This document shows, piece by piece, positions 30,501-41,381 of a DNA stretch of 64,000 nt. Location of the stretch: positions 31,477,608-31,541,607 of the forward strand of contig NC_088300.1 in assembly GCF_032854445.1 (NCBI RefSeq), in the 5' to 3' direction. Source of the stretch: Liolophura sinensis (Eukaryota; Mollusca; Polyplacophora; Chitonida; Chitonidae). The notes beneath the pieces are model-generated. The model made no database searches. It was not told the DNA's origin and was given only the letters and a program-made list of their open reading frames with translations. Each line of letters begins with the position of its first letter. Within the stretch, counting starts at the first letter, position 1. Made by a program: the position numbers and the translations under genes.

Positions 30501-33500
30501 ACAAATTATGTTGCTATTATTAAATTATGACCAACATTGTGAGTTAATGGAGTGTAAAGAGTGATTACTTGCCCCTTCTCACAAGCCAGGTCTCATTTAC
30601 TTCAACGTTTCCACCTCTTTTATGCATTTAATCTCTTCAGTACATTGCAGAGCTACAGATCATCTAATGTGTTGTAATTTGTTACAGTTATGGGTGTCCA
30701 AACTTAAGCAGGCCAAAGCATTTGAGACAGTAAGCGCAGAGCCTGAGCCCATACTGCCAACCACATTCATGATGCAGCAACATCATCAGCTAGCTCAGCC
30801 CGTTCAACCAGGTTTGTATGATATCTGTCTGAATGTCTTACACCTCAGCCTTACACCTGTTCACTGCTTGTAAGGTACATATGCCTGCTGAGGTGCTTTT
30901 CCCAGAGCCAGGTTTGTATGATATCTATGGCTGTCCTACACCTCAGCCTTACACCTATGCACTGTTTGTGAGGTATATATGCTTGGTGAGGTGCTTTTCC
31001 CAGAGCCAGGTTTGTGGGATATCTATGGCTGTCTTACACCTCACTGTTTGTGAGGTACTTGTGCCTCAATTTTACACATGTTGACTGTTGTCCAGTACCT
31101 ACCAAGCAGGAAACTAGGAATCTAGTGTCATAATTATTTAAAACTAACATATGTTAGTACATTTACAGTGTAAGCTTTCAGGTTAAACTTCAACCTTTCA
31201 TTGACAGGATTTTGTTGTGTGAACTGAATCCATTGCAACATGAACTGTATGTATGATTTTTATTTTCACTTTTGGTAACTTTCATTTGTGATACATCTCT
31301 TTGTCCAGCTGTGACAGCGTCAACAATTCCGCAACAGATACAGCATGTTCCTCTCCAGATATCATCAGCAGAACTTGTGAGTACAATTATGCTACATCTA
31401 TTCAATGGGTTTGAGTCTTCCCCATTGAACTGAAAACTGTGGCTTATTGATACCAGTGTTATCTTGACAATAGTTTGTGTTGAGATACATGAACCCAGAT
31501 TTTCTGTGAAGCATCAGTAAGCTAAGTGGGATTTGTCTTTAGTGTTGTAAAATAGATTTCTTTAAAAACTCAAGTGAAGTTTCGTTTAGGATATGACATA
31601 TTTGCTGAAATTTTGTTTTATATCACTCTAAAGCTGACTGAGGAAGTGCCGCTATACTCTACATGTGTAGTGGCATAGTCATATGGTCCTTTAAGTAGGA
31701 CAAAATTGCGAGTAACACTTAAAACACCACTAGTTAAGAAAAGAATTTTTGTTTTTAAATTGATTCCACAGAGTGGAGCTGCTGGGGCAGCAACTATGGC
31801 TTTACCAGCTGGGATTTTCCAACAACAGCTGGCTGCATTAACAGCAGGGGGGATAACTTTACAGCATACAGGTAAATTTTCTATGTAGTTTTGGAATTAT
31901 TCATGTAAAGACCATATCAAAAAAATAACATTTAAGGCTCTGATCCCAAAATTTTATGGCAACATTGTGACTGTGCATAAAGAAATATTATAAAATGCAA
32001 CTCAAAATGATGCTTTCTGAGAACTTTTAAGTCTGTGAATGAAAGAAATTTGTATGAAACCTTAACTTTTTATTGGTAAACCATCATAATTTTGTTTATC
32101 TTGGCTCTAGATATGACCCTGTATGACCCTTTCAAGGCTTTATTCAGAATGAATCAGTAAAAATCATTTTGGTGTTAAAAATTCAGTAAGCCAATATTAT
32201 TATGTAACTTAAAATACTGCATCAGAAACTTTCTGAGCCAACATTTTGATATTCGGATGTGATGAGTTTCAAACGACAGGCCATTCTTGTAAACATGTAC
32301 GTTTCCAGGTGCGAGTCAGTACATCCATGTGATGCCTGGTCTCCCTCCAGGGGCAGCAGGTCAGCCTCAGGTCATGTCCTCTATTAATCTGGCTCAGCCA
32401 GCCGCATTAACCACAGCTCACCTACAGGCCCAGCCAGCCCAGCAGGTCCAGATCGCACAACAACCACAGGTAACCTTGTGAACTACAGCTGTGTGGAGTA
32501 AATAACGAGGCAAAATAGGATTTTATTATCAAATATAATATATAAATACAAAAGCTCTCCAGGTTTAGCTGGAATTTAAGATTTATTTGGGGGCTAGTGA
32601 GAGGGGCTAAATAAAAATCTAATTTCTTGGAAAATTATACAAATAACAAAGGCTGCAGAATTTTGTGTGTAATGTCGGTTCTGACTTCATATCAGTGTAA
32701 TGATACTATCATTTGTTATCTAATATAGTGCAGTGATGTGGAAGAGTGTAGATTCATGCTGTGTGATTTAGTAACACTATAATGTAAAAGAGCAGCAAAA
32801 AGCAATTCCTTTTCTCTGTACAACACAGTGAGCAAAGTTTGTGGCTGTGTTTTATGACTTTTCAGTGAAAACATGGTAATTGTTAGCAAATATTCTAGAA
32901 ATTGTTTATGTCATTGTCTGATAATGATATTAAAACAGATAAGCAGAAATTTCCCGGGACATCTTCTTTACTGTATGTAATTACATGTGTGTTGCTGTAA
33001 CTCAGTTACTGTAAACTATGGGTGTACATTTGGTCAGGGCTCAAAGTTTGCTTTTTCGCTCAGTGGCACTGTACACTTAACTTTGCACTTTTTGGTGGAC
33101 AGGTAATATTTTTAGGTGCAAGTTCTGAAGCGATATCTAATAGGCCAGCTCTGAAATGTGAATGCAAAATTAGTTTTTGAGGCATGAAAGTATGAGAAGT
33201 GGGATCTTGTCTGTTAAAGCATGTAGCATGTCATAACATGACAAGGCAACAAAATGTAAAAACGTTCAGTTGTAGATGTGTCAAGAGATCTTCAATAGCA
33301 TCAGTCTTTTTCAGCTTACGAGTTCGCCTAGGCAGTCTATTGTATTTATTTAGGGCCCGAATTTTCAGTTTGCCCCTATTCTAGCAGTGAAGTTGTTGGT
33401 ATATAAAATTCATGAAAGTGAATGATTTACTTTTAATTCATCCTAAGTTAACACTACAGATGGAAATTAACATAAATAACTTGTACTGTTCTGTTTGTAA

Positions 33501-35498
33501 CAAACAACAAAACGTACGTAGTTTGTTTCAAAATATATCCGAGCCATAAGTTGATGCATTGCCATTGTAGCACTCGCGTCACAACACCCGTTTGATATCC
33601 ATGTTTGGACCTCCAACTCACCGGTTTGCTAAGATAAAATATTCGTTGAACAAGTACATTTACCACACCTGCCTGAGGCATTATGATTATGATTCCTATG
33701 ATCTAAGATCAGAGAATATGAAGAAAACTCCTTTGAGTGCCACTTACACGACTAGTTTATGCCTTCAAGGCTTAATTTTACAGTGTTGTTGTTGTTAACT
33801 GGTCTGAAACTTCGTCTGGAATTCCAAGGCAAACATTGCACAAGTCAAACAGCTCTCAATGTTCAAAAACATTTTACTATATTTTGGAAACAAATATACC
33901 GTAATTATGGAGAAAATATATATATATATATACACACCATGGTCGTGTGAATGATGATATCGTAGTGCACATATAATATATATCCTGGTAGCACAAATAA
34001 AAATTTTAGTTGCATATGTAACCAGTTAACTTTGAACCCTGTTGGTACATGTTGGTTATTGACTATGCCTGCTGACATGTGATTCTGTTGTAACCACAGC
34101 ATCAGCAGAACATAGTGCAACTGGATGGTGCCGGAGACACGAGTTCTGAGGAGGAGGAGGATTTTGACAATGATGACAATGACGATGATCATGAAGAGGA
34201 ACAGAATGAGGAGGATAACGAGTTCCAAGGGGAGGAGGAGGTAACTCTGAATTGTGCTGAAAATAAATGAAAAGGAAAATGTAAAAGAAATAAACATAAA
34301 GATGAAGAGAACGTTAAATCTGAATTAACCTTGTTGATGACAGATTGACTTCACCAAATGGTCAGGTCAAATTGACCTTGTTGATGACAGATTGACTTCA
34401 CCAAATGGTCAGGTCGAGTCTAAAGACTTGCAGAATACGTAATATTCTGATAATGCTGGACCAATTATGTGTAGCCAGTTAGCAGTATATTACAACTTTT
34501 TTCAGTGTTGATATGACAACATTATGATGGACCTTACATGAGAAAAACATTGTCACATCACTGAAATATATTTAATGGTGGCTGTAGGTGTCAGCTTAAT
34601 AGTCTACGTGAAATGCTGAGTTTTTCTTGACTTCGATCAGGGTGGTGGCGTGCTTAGTGTGCCAGCACGGTGCAATGACCCAGGAGCCTGCATGCCAGTG
34701 CGGTGCAATGACCCAGGAGCATCTCACCAATGTGATTGCTATGAGTTCAAGTCCGCCTCATGCCAACCGCTTCGATTGTAAGTGAGAAGGTTTGCCAGCA
34801 ACCTGCCAATGGTTCTGTGTTTCCAGAGGGCTCCAGCCGGTTTCCTCCCACTGTAATGCTAGCTGTTGTTGTATAAGTAAAATATTGTTGAGTATGGTGT
34901 GAAAAACCTATCAAATTAATAAATAAATAGATGCCATCTGACAATGGTGACATGCAGTTTTGTTTGTAAAATTTTTTCGCAATGCATTGCTGTGGGAAGG
35001 ATTAAATTCGATCTGAAACAAGACATTGTTACTTGATTTTTGCACATATCATTGGTTCACAGGAGCCTTTAAACTCAGAAGATGATGTCAGTGATGAAGA
35101 CCCAGGTGATTTGTTTGACACAGACAATGTGGTGGTGTGTCAGTATGATAAGGTGAGAGTAAAATGCTGCCTGTCTTATCTGCAGTTTAGGTAAAGATTA
35201 GAAAGTTATCTGGTATGAGGTAAATTGTGGTTTTAGTTGGACTGGATAAAGTTTTCCTCACTCTTAATTATGATTGTACATTGTATTTTAAATTATATCT
35301 GAATGCAGTGATATAAGTATATGTTTTAAGTATGGCATGAAACACCACTGAAATACAAAACATCATTCTTGGTTTCATATCTTTTCTCAGATAAACAGAA
35401 GTAAAAGCAAATGGAAATTTCATCTGAAGGATGGTATAATGAACCTGAACAGCAGAGACTATGTTTTTCAAAAAGCTACTGGAGATGCGGAATGGTGA
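27574..35498 (+). CDS. GTF2A1: Transcription initiation factor IIA alpha/beta precursor
   Basis: Large TFIIA subunit, which stabilises TBP on the TATA element. Nine coding exons: 27574-27594, 30200-30301, 30688-30811, 31309-31376, 31772-31871, 32309-32469, 34100-34240, 35063-35152 and 35391-35498, all GT-AG with matching phases, giving 304 residues (human is 376 from memory). Residues 8 to about 50 (PKLYMSVVEDVI, then DDQVLEELKQ) form the N-terminal helical domain. A Gln/Ala/Pro-rich linker follows, then an acidic stretch (DTSSEEEEDFDNDD), and the C-terminal beta-barrel part (NVVVCQYDK, KWKFHLKDGIMNLN, GDAEW). IVQLDGAGD, at the start of exon 7, matches the Taspase-1 cleavage consensus Q-[FILV]-D-G, so processing into alpha and beta is probably retained. 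The shorter length comes from the linker. A tandem duplication starts at the exon 3 donor. Intron 1 (2.6 kb) carries a foldback repeat and a MITE. Confidence 0.97.
28590..29165. repeat. Foldback element, copy 1 (GTF2A1 intron 1)
   Basis: Two arms of about 110 bp (28715-28827 and 29048-29160) are imperfect reverse complements. Each includes a GTCCCCATGT and TCATCCCTAGTA block. A ~220-bp spacer separates them. The left arm and spacer match a second copy at 45225-45690 in SF3B2 intron 1, for example TGAATGCATACTCCTCACAG and GACCTTTTGACAC. No coding capacity. Confidence 0.75.
29248..29529. mobile_element. MITE-like element, 282 bp, 42-bp imperfect terminal inverted repeats
   Basis: It begins AATAAGCCGAGTTGG and ends with the exact complement CCAACTCGGCTTATT. 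By my hand alignment the similarity extends to 42 bp with 34 matches (both arms reach a GAGTTCA block). No open frame. It is a non-autonomous DNA transposon of unassigned superfamily, and no clear target duplication is visible. Confidence 0.82.
30808..31075 (+). repeat. ~99-bp tandem repeat containing the GTF2A1 exon 3 donor
   Basis: Units start at 30808, 30908 and 31006 (partial), each opening with CCAGGTTTGT and GATATCT. In the first unit, CCAG|GTTTGT is the real exon 3 splice donor (exon end 30811). The other two place near-identical donor strings at 30912 and 31010. Using the second donor would add 100 nt, shift the frame and run into a stop near 30871. Confidence 0.85.
34328..34421. repeat. 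47-bp tandem duplication
   Basis: Two nearly identical copies of ACCTTGTTGATGACAGATTG, continuing to CACCAAATGGTCAGGTC, start at 34328 and 34375 in GTF2A1 intron 7. Confidence 0.9.
34641..34930 (+). mobile_element. SINE family A, diverged, with duplicated head
   Basis: The head contains GTGCAATGACCCAGGAGC twice (about 34669 and 34703), so an internal duplication lies in the tRNA-like region. The B-box ATGAGTTCAAGTCCG, the body CCCACTGTAATGCTAGC and an AATAAATAAATA tail follow. It lies in GTF2A1 intron 7. Confidence 0.85.
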
Positions 35499-38400
35499 AG
35501 TGTTTTTTTTACTGTGGCACCCCGTCAGACATTTCGCTGGACATGTGGAATATTTGATTACACCACACTGGCTAGACTCAGACTGTTACTAATATGTGGA
35601 ATGTGACCGTGTACTTCTGCGTCAAGATTTGTAGGAAGATGACAGGATTCGGTAAAATGACAAAATTCAGTTGTCAAGTCATATTCCACATCGTAAAAGT
35701 GGTAATGTTTGACCACTCTAGTGATTGGCCTGTCTGTGAAGACAGAGATGGACATCCTTTTTTTTTGGATGACAATCTTCATCCACAACTTTTCACAGCT
35801 TTAGTGCTCCACTATCAGGTCTTATGTTATTATTTTTCCTATCAGTCACATCTGATATTTATAAATTGTCTTATCAGATTTCTGGTCCTGCTGAATTTGT
35901 GTAGCCTTTTTATTTCTTCAACGGATATAATATGCTGTTGTAAGATACATGGTTGAAAATGACATTGTGAATGACTAGGAGTTAATAGCAAATCTCAAGG
36001 GAAGTTTGTCTGTTCAGTAATACCTTACAGATGGTATGTAGTTATCATTGAATGTCCATTTTTTTCATTTACAATAATGTTTCACCTTTGCTAGATAAAA
36101 TTTGGTGGACGCTATTCAATCCGGCAAGATTTGGTTATTCTTAGATGCTTATGTGCTAAATCAAAACAAATACACCATGCCAATTAATATCTCACAAAAA
36201 TACATTATGCATGTTAAGTTTTAGTTGCAGATGATAGTTCTCAACAAAATGTAACTGTTGCAGATTTTTCTTTGACAGAATATATGTTTCTAAGCTGCAT
36301 GGTTAATTTTTCATGAATCATTTGCTTGAATTCCCAAGGTTGTGCTTTGTGCTGATGTTATTAAGTCTACTGCTAGTCCAGGGTTTGGGAAAATTACTGC
36401 TTTAAGTTTTCTTTTTTTTTTTTTGTTACCATGCTAATTCCTAAGGTAAATCCAAGGTCTATTTATTTTAAACAAGTGAGAAAACCACTGTAAATATTCA
36501 AAATACATATGGATTACTACAATGTATATATTCTTTGTGTATAATATTAAAAGAAAACTCAAGAGCATACATGTAAATACATTAACCTGTGAATTTTACC
36601 ATGAATTGCCTATGGTTATTGCAACATCCTTATTTTGATAAAACAACGGATTTCGTTGCATTGCACAATATGTAGAAAAATCATTGTTTTTTTTTTTTTT
36701 GAAGTTGGGGGTGGGGGCAGTAAGCTGTAATGTGTGTACTTATAATTTTGTCATGGTTTATACCATTATCAGCGAGTTTCATCGATACTGTTTCATATTT
36801 GGGTATGGCTATGTCAAGTTTGTTTTTTTTCGTTTTCCAAGTGAATCGGGGAAAGTTGATGGTGTTGCCTTTTTTGAATGCATAAAGTGTCTGGTTTCTG
36901 AACGTGTACATACATTGTAGTTTTCATTCCATTGTAAGATTGCAAGCCTTTCGCATATACATGTATTATGAAAGAAATACAAGCCCTCCATAAAGGACCA
37001 GCAGTTTGTCACTAACTCTACTGACAATAATAATGATGTACATTTGTGTAGATGACACAAAGATTACTTCAGTTACAAGATTTGCTTCCCTTTGCAAGAG
37101 GGCTGTTGAACCTCATTATGGTATGCTGTGCATAGCTATATCTACACACACAGTGTGATTTGTCGCTTAGCAAGATTTCAGTCAGCTCCCTGCTTCTTAT
37201 TATTCTCAAGATTTCAAAGATAGGTTTCTTTTTTCGCCATTGGTCTTTTCTCACTTGTCATTGAAAAAGTAGAGAAGTACCATTAAAACAATACTGTTTG
37301 CAAATAGAATGGTCAGCATTCAGTTTTTAACTAATCTAGTTTCCTACCCATTAACAGAGACTTCATAGTTTTCAGTTACCCGTTGGTAAATGTATTTGCT
37401 GTTTTGTGGGCTATAAAGAAAGAATTTAAAGAAGCAAGCAGCACTTTGTCATATTAAAATGAGAAAACATTTTTTTATCCAATTGTCAAAATGGATATGA
37501 AAATTTATATTGTACTAGTATGGCACTTTGGGTGACTAGCTGGATGTTCTTGCCTTGTATGAAGTTCAGGATTGTGTTGGAAATAATGTGCTGGTCATTT
37601 CTGAATGCGCTTGTTTACAATGAGGAAGAGTTATCGTTCAAGAAGAACACTTTAAAAGTCCTTTCGGTTAATGACAGTTTACATACAATCTCACTAGAGT
37701 CCTACATGTACGTAGTAGCTGCTCCATATACTGACTTGTTGCTAACTAGATTTAAAGGAACACCTATTCTTAATTTCAAGGCTATCTGATAACCTGTCTT
37801 AGTTCGGAGAAATCAAACCCAAGGACACATGAGACTTGTTATTTAATTACAATAATCACTCCACTTCCTAGAATATGGAACCTAAATGGACAAACACCAA
37901 ACAGGTTGAAATAGGTAGTACTATGGAGGAGCTATGGAGAACTGCATCTGGGCGTAGGAAGAAGCCACCAAATCTGACCTAAGATTGTATCGCGTTTGAC
38001 CTCAACAGTGCCATGGGTAATAAACATTATTAATCTTTTGTGGATTAGGAGCAAGTGTGTCAAATTATGGAGTAATATTGTACAGGTGAACATTCAAGAT
38101 TTCTGAGAAGTTGATGGGATGAAGCTGTGGATGTCATGTGACCATGAATCTCACCTCTGATGTGATTGATTGAACTTAATTATTCCACTTCCTTACAGGT
38201 TCAGAGGACAGGCTTTGCCTGTGGATAACAGACATAAGTTTTTGTACTACATATTTATTCATCATAGGAAGAACCTCTATTTTTGTCCAGTGTTCACCAG
38301 ATTGTTATGGAGCTCTTATTGTTGTAACTAAAACTGCTTTAAGTTTGTGCAGCTTTGATCATGACCTGAAATAATATGAAACATTTGAAAAAGATCATGT

Positions 38401-39330
38401 GAAAGATCTACCTCACAGTCCTAAAGTAAAGTGTCTTATTTTGAGAACAGGTCACCTTTGTTGTCCCTAATCATTGGAAAAGGCATAATGATTCAGCCAT
38501 GTAAAACCTTTATACCTGTGGCAACTTTTTCTGGCTTGTACCAAAAACTTTTTGAAAACATTTCTGTGACAAGTCCATTTCCTTGTATGTATACTGTGTG
38601 GTCCTGCAATGCAAGACTTACATCAAGATGTCCCCCTGCCTTCTGTTTCCTGAATGTAGGCTTGGGGCTCTTGTTTGTCAACATATATGTATTTTGAGTC
38701 AGAGGTATTGTGAAATAAAACTCTGTTACTATCTTACAAGCAATGAATGCTCTTCTGTTGTCTTTCAAAGGAAACGTGGAATAAAAGTTGGATCTATAAC
38801 CATGGTATGTTTTTTATTTGTGTGTTGTTCTTATGAGAAAATACTTCACTTATATGACCTGAACTGTTATTGCCTGGGCAAAGGTACTTCAATGGAATGA
38901 CCCCATATGATGACAAACAGCAGTCGGCGTTTATGTTTGGAGGAAATTTAAAAAAAAAAAAAAAAAACACATAGAAAATCAAAACAGATATGCCAAAAAA
39001 TGAGAAACAATATAATCATTTGAGGAATATTTTATATTTCCAAAGCCATCTTTTTTAAGCATAGTTTCTGCCAATGGTTGGTTGTTTTCAGAAATGACCT
39101 CGGTTAATATACTGGGAACATGGGACCAGCTTAGCGATCAAATTCAGACTTTTTCCTTCAACAAGTTTGTTTTCACTGTTTGCTTTTTATATGTTAGACC
39201 ACATCCTAAACCCCATATCAAGGAATAACAACCAAGTGTTCTAACCTTTCAGAACTTGTAGAAGTCTGAATGTCATCCAGAAGTAGTTACTTGTAGATTC
39301 AAATAAAATCTATTCATGAAGGAATGAGGC
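35499..39330 (+). other. Probable long 3'UTR and flank of GTF2A1
   Basis: This 3.8-kb stretch after the GTF2A1 stop has no supported coding exon and, unlike its surroundings, no recognisable SINE. Candidate poly(A) signals (AATAAA) lie at 38714-38719, 38780-38785 and 39302-39307. A T-rich run at about 36412-36424 and a poly(A) run at about 38950-38967 are the only low-complexity blocks. The transcript end cannot be placed from sequence. Confidence 0.5.
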
Positions 39331-39698
39331 TTTATTCATTGGCTACACGAAGTCCTGATTGAAGGAGACACCTTGCTACTGTAGGTGAAAGCAAGCTATC
39401 ACAGTGCTTCACATAGTGCCTGGACCTGGATGTTCAAACGTGTATTACGTTAATACTGGTATTAAATCATATTACATCTTTACAATGGTAACAGAACCCA
39501 GCAACCAATACAGCTGTACAGAGACCAAATGGCACAGCAGGATATTTAGTTCATATTTACTACATACTGTAACGCAATTAATTTTGGGCTATATCTTCAG
39601 ACACTTTCGAACAACCGAGCCCTGGTAACCATAACCTTTGGCATCTTCATTCTTGGTGTATAGTCAGTGATGCAGTGAAACCCAGGGTTTTCATTAGA

Positions 39699-39862
39699 TT
39701 TATTTATTAATTTATTTGATTGGCGTTTTGTGCCGTACTCAAGAATATTTCCCATACACGACGACCAGCATTGTGGTTGCGAAAAAACCCACAACATTCA
39801 GCAAGTTGTTGGGAGACCTTCTTACATATGAGTGGACAGGAAGCCAGTTTGAGCTGGATTTG
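39699..39862 (-). mobile_element. SINE family A, partial, abutting another copy
   Basis: Tail complement TTAATTTATTTGATTGGCG, then CGTACTCAAGAATATTTCCC and a degraded body. It breaks at about 39862, where the tail of the next SINE begins. A SINE-into-SINE insertion is likely. Confidence 0.85.
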
Positions 39863-40350
39863 ATTTATTTATTTACTTATTTGATTGGTGTTTTATGCCG
39901 TACTCAAGAATATTTCTCTTATACAATGGCGGCCAGCATTATGGTGGGAGGAAACCGGGCAGAGCCCGGGGGAAACCCACAGCCATCTGCAGGTTGTTGG
40001 CAGACCTTCCCACTTACTGCCGGAGAGGAAGCCAGCATGAGCTGGACTTGAACTCACAGCGACCGCATTGGTGAGAGACTCCTGGGTCATTACGTTGTGC
40101 TAGCGCGCTAACCAACTGAGCCACGGAGGCCCCAGCTGGATTTGAACTCACAGTGATCACATTGGTGAGAGGCTTCTGGGTCATGGTGTTTAGCTAGTAT
40201 TTTAAGCAGTATAGGGCCCTTGGGGTGAATAGATGAGCATGCCGTGTAATATATCAAATAGTAAACCACATATTATTATCTGATTCCTTACTTGTATGTA
40301 TATAGATGGTACAAATATTATGAAAGTGTGCTAGTGTGCTATGAAGCTTC
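39863..40350 (-). mobile_element. Composite SINE-A dimer, copy 2
   Basis: A complete SINE-A (39863-40133) is followed on the same strand by the ~217-bp left part (40134-40350). The left part is nearly identical to 12682-12900, including the junction AGCTGGGGCCT and the GAAGCTTCATAGCA end. The left parts of the two composites are much closer to each other than typical SINE-A copies are. Confidence 0.87.
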
Positions 40351-40356
40351 GGGTCT

Positions 40357-40460
40357 ACTTATTTCTTTCACTGGTGTTTTGTACCATACTCAAGAAAATT
40401 TCACTTCTATGACGGCAATCAGTATTAAGGTGGGAGGAAACCGGGCTTGAAGAAACCCAT
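40357..40460 (-). mobile_element. SINE family A, 3' fragment
   Basis: CTTATTTCTTTCACTGGTG, then CATACTCAAGAAAATTTCAC and AAGGTGGGAGGAAACCGGGC. It directly adjoins the composite dimer, so three SINE-derived pieces are stacked from 39699 to 40460. Confidence 0.8.
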
Positions 40461-40469
40461 TTGACAGTG

Positions 40470-40675
40470 ATGACAGTGATTTGTGTATCTGTTCCCAGCT
40501 TCAAAATGTAACTAACTTCATAATCACACAACAATGTAACACTGTATCACACAACAATGTACCGGTGTATCCTGAATGACAGTGATTTGTGTATCTGTTC
40601 CCAGCTTCATAATGTAATCATAATGTAACCAACTTCATAATCACACAACAATGTAACACTGTATCAGGTGCAGAC
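40470..40675. repeat. ~105-bp imperfect direct duplication
   Basis: Two copies of GACAGTGATTTGTGTATCTG, continuing to CCCAGCTTC and AACTTCATAATCACACAAC, start near 40474 and 40578. This leads directly into the minisatellite at 40711. Confidence 0.8.
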
Positions 40676-40710
40676 AGTTTATCAATTGTTATCATCTGAT
40701 TCCTCAGAAG

Positions 40711-41381
40711 CTGTTCATGCAAACAATGAGTCCGTCAGATGTGTCACACATGGAATACGCAGATTGTATCACATGTAGACAGTGTACCAACTGTTTCCAC
40801 TCTGATCAAGCTGTTCATGCAGACAATGAGTCCGTCAGATGTGTCACACATGGAATAAGCAGATTGTATCACATGTAGACAGCGTACCAACTGTTTCCAC
40901 TCTGATCCCTCAGAAGCTGTTCATGCAGACAATGAGTCCGTCAGATGTGTCCACACATGGAATAAGCAGATTGTATCACATGTAGACAGTGTACCAACTG
41001 TTTCCACTCTGATCAAGTTGTTCATGCAGACAATGAGTCCGTCAGATGTGTCACACATGGAATACGCAGATTGTATCACATGTAGACAGTGTACCAACTG
41101 TTTCCACTCTGATCAAGCTGTTCATGCAGACAATGAGTCCGTCAGATGTGTCACACATGGAATAAGCAGATTGTATCACATGTAGACAGCGTACCAACTG
41201 TTTCCACTCTGATCCCTCAGAAGCTGTTCATGCAGACAATGAGTCCGTCAGATGTGTCACACATGGAATAAGCAGATTGAATCACATGTAGACAGCGTAC
41301 CAACTGTTTCCACTCTGATCAAGCTGTTCATGCAGACAATGAGTCCGTCAGATGTGTCACACATGGAATACGCTGACTATA
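40711..41381. repeat. ~100-bp minisatellite with trimeric higher-order structure
   Basis: Units start at 40711, 40811, 40917, 41018, 41118, 41224 and 41324, at spacings of 100, 106, 101, 100, 106 and 100. The 106-bp units contain an extra CCTCAG. The variant AATACGC or AATAAGC follows the order C-A-A, C-A-A, C, so the true repeat is a trimer of about 307 bp. The array ends exactly at the EIF1AD stop codon (41382-41384), so it is downstream of that gene on the minus strand, presumably in or next to its 3'UTR. Confidence 0.92.

Noticed and set aside
37520-37789. 89-codon frame downstream of GTF2A1 considered as a separate gene
   Set aside because: No conserved sequence and no splice partners. 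It fits better as part of the long 3'UTR.
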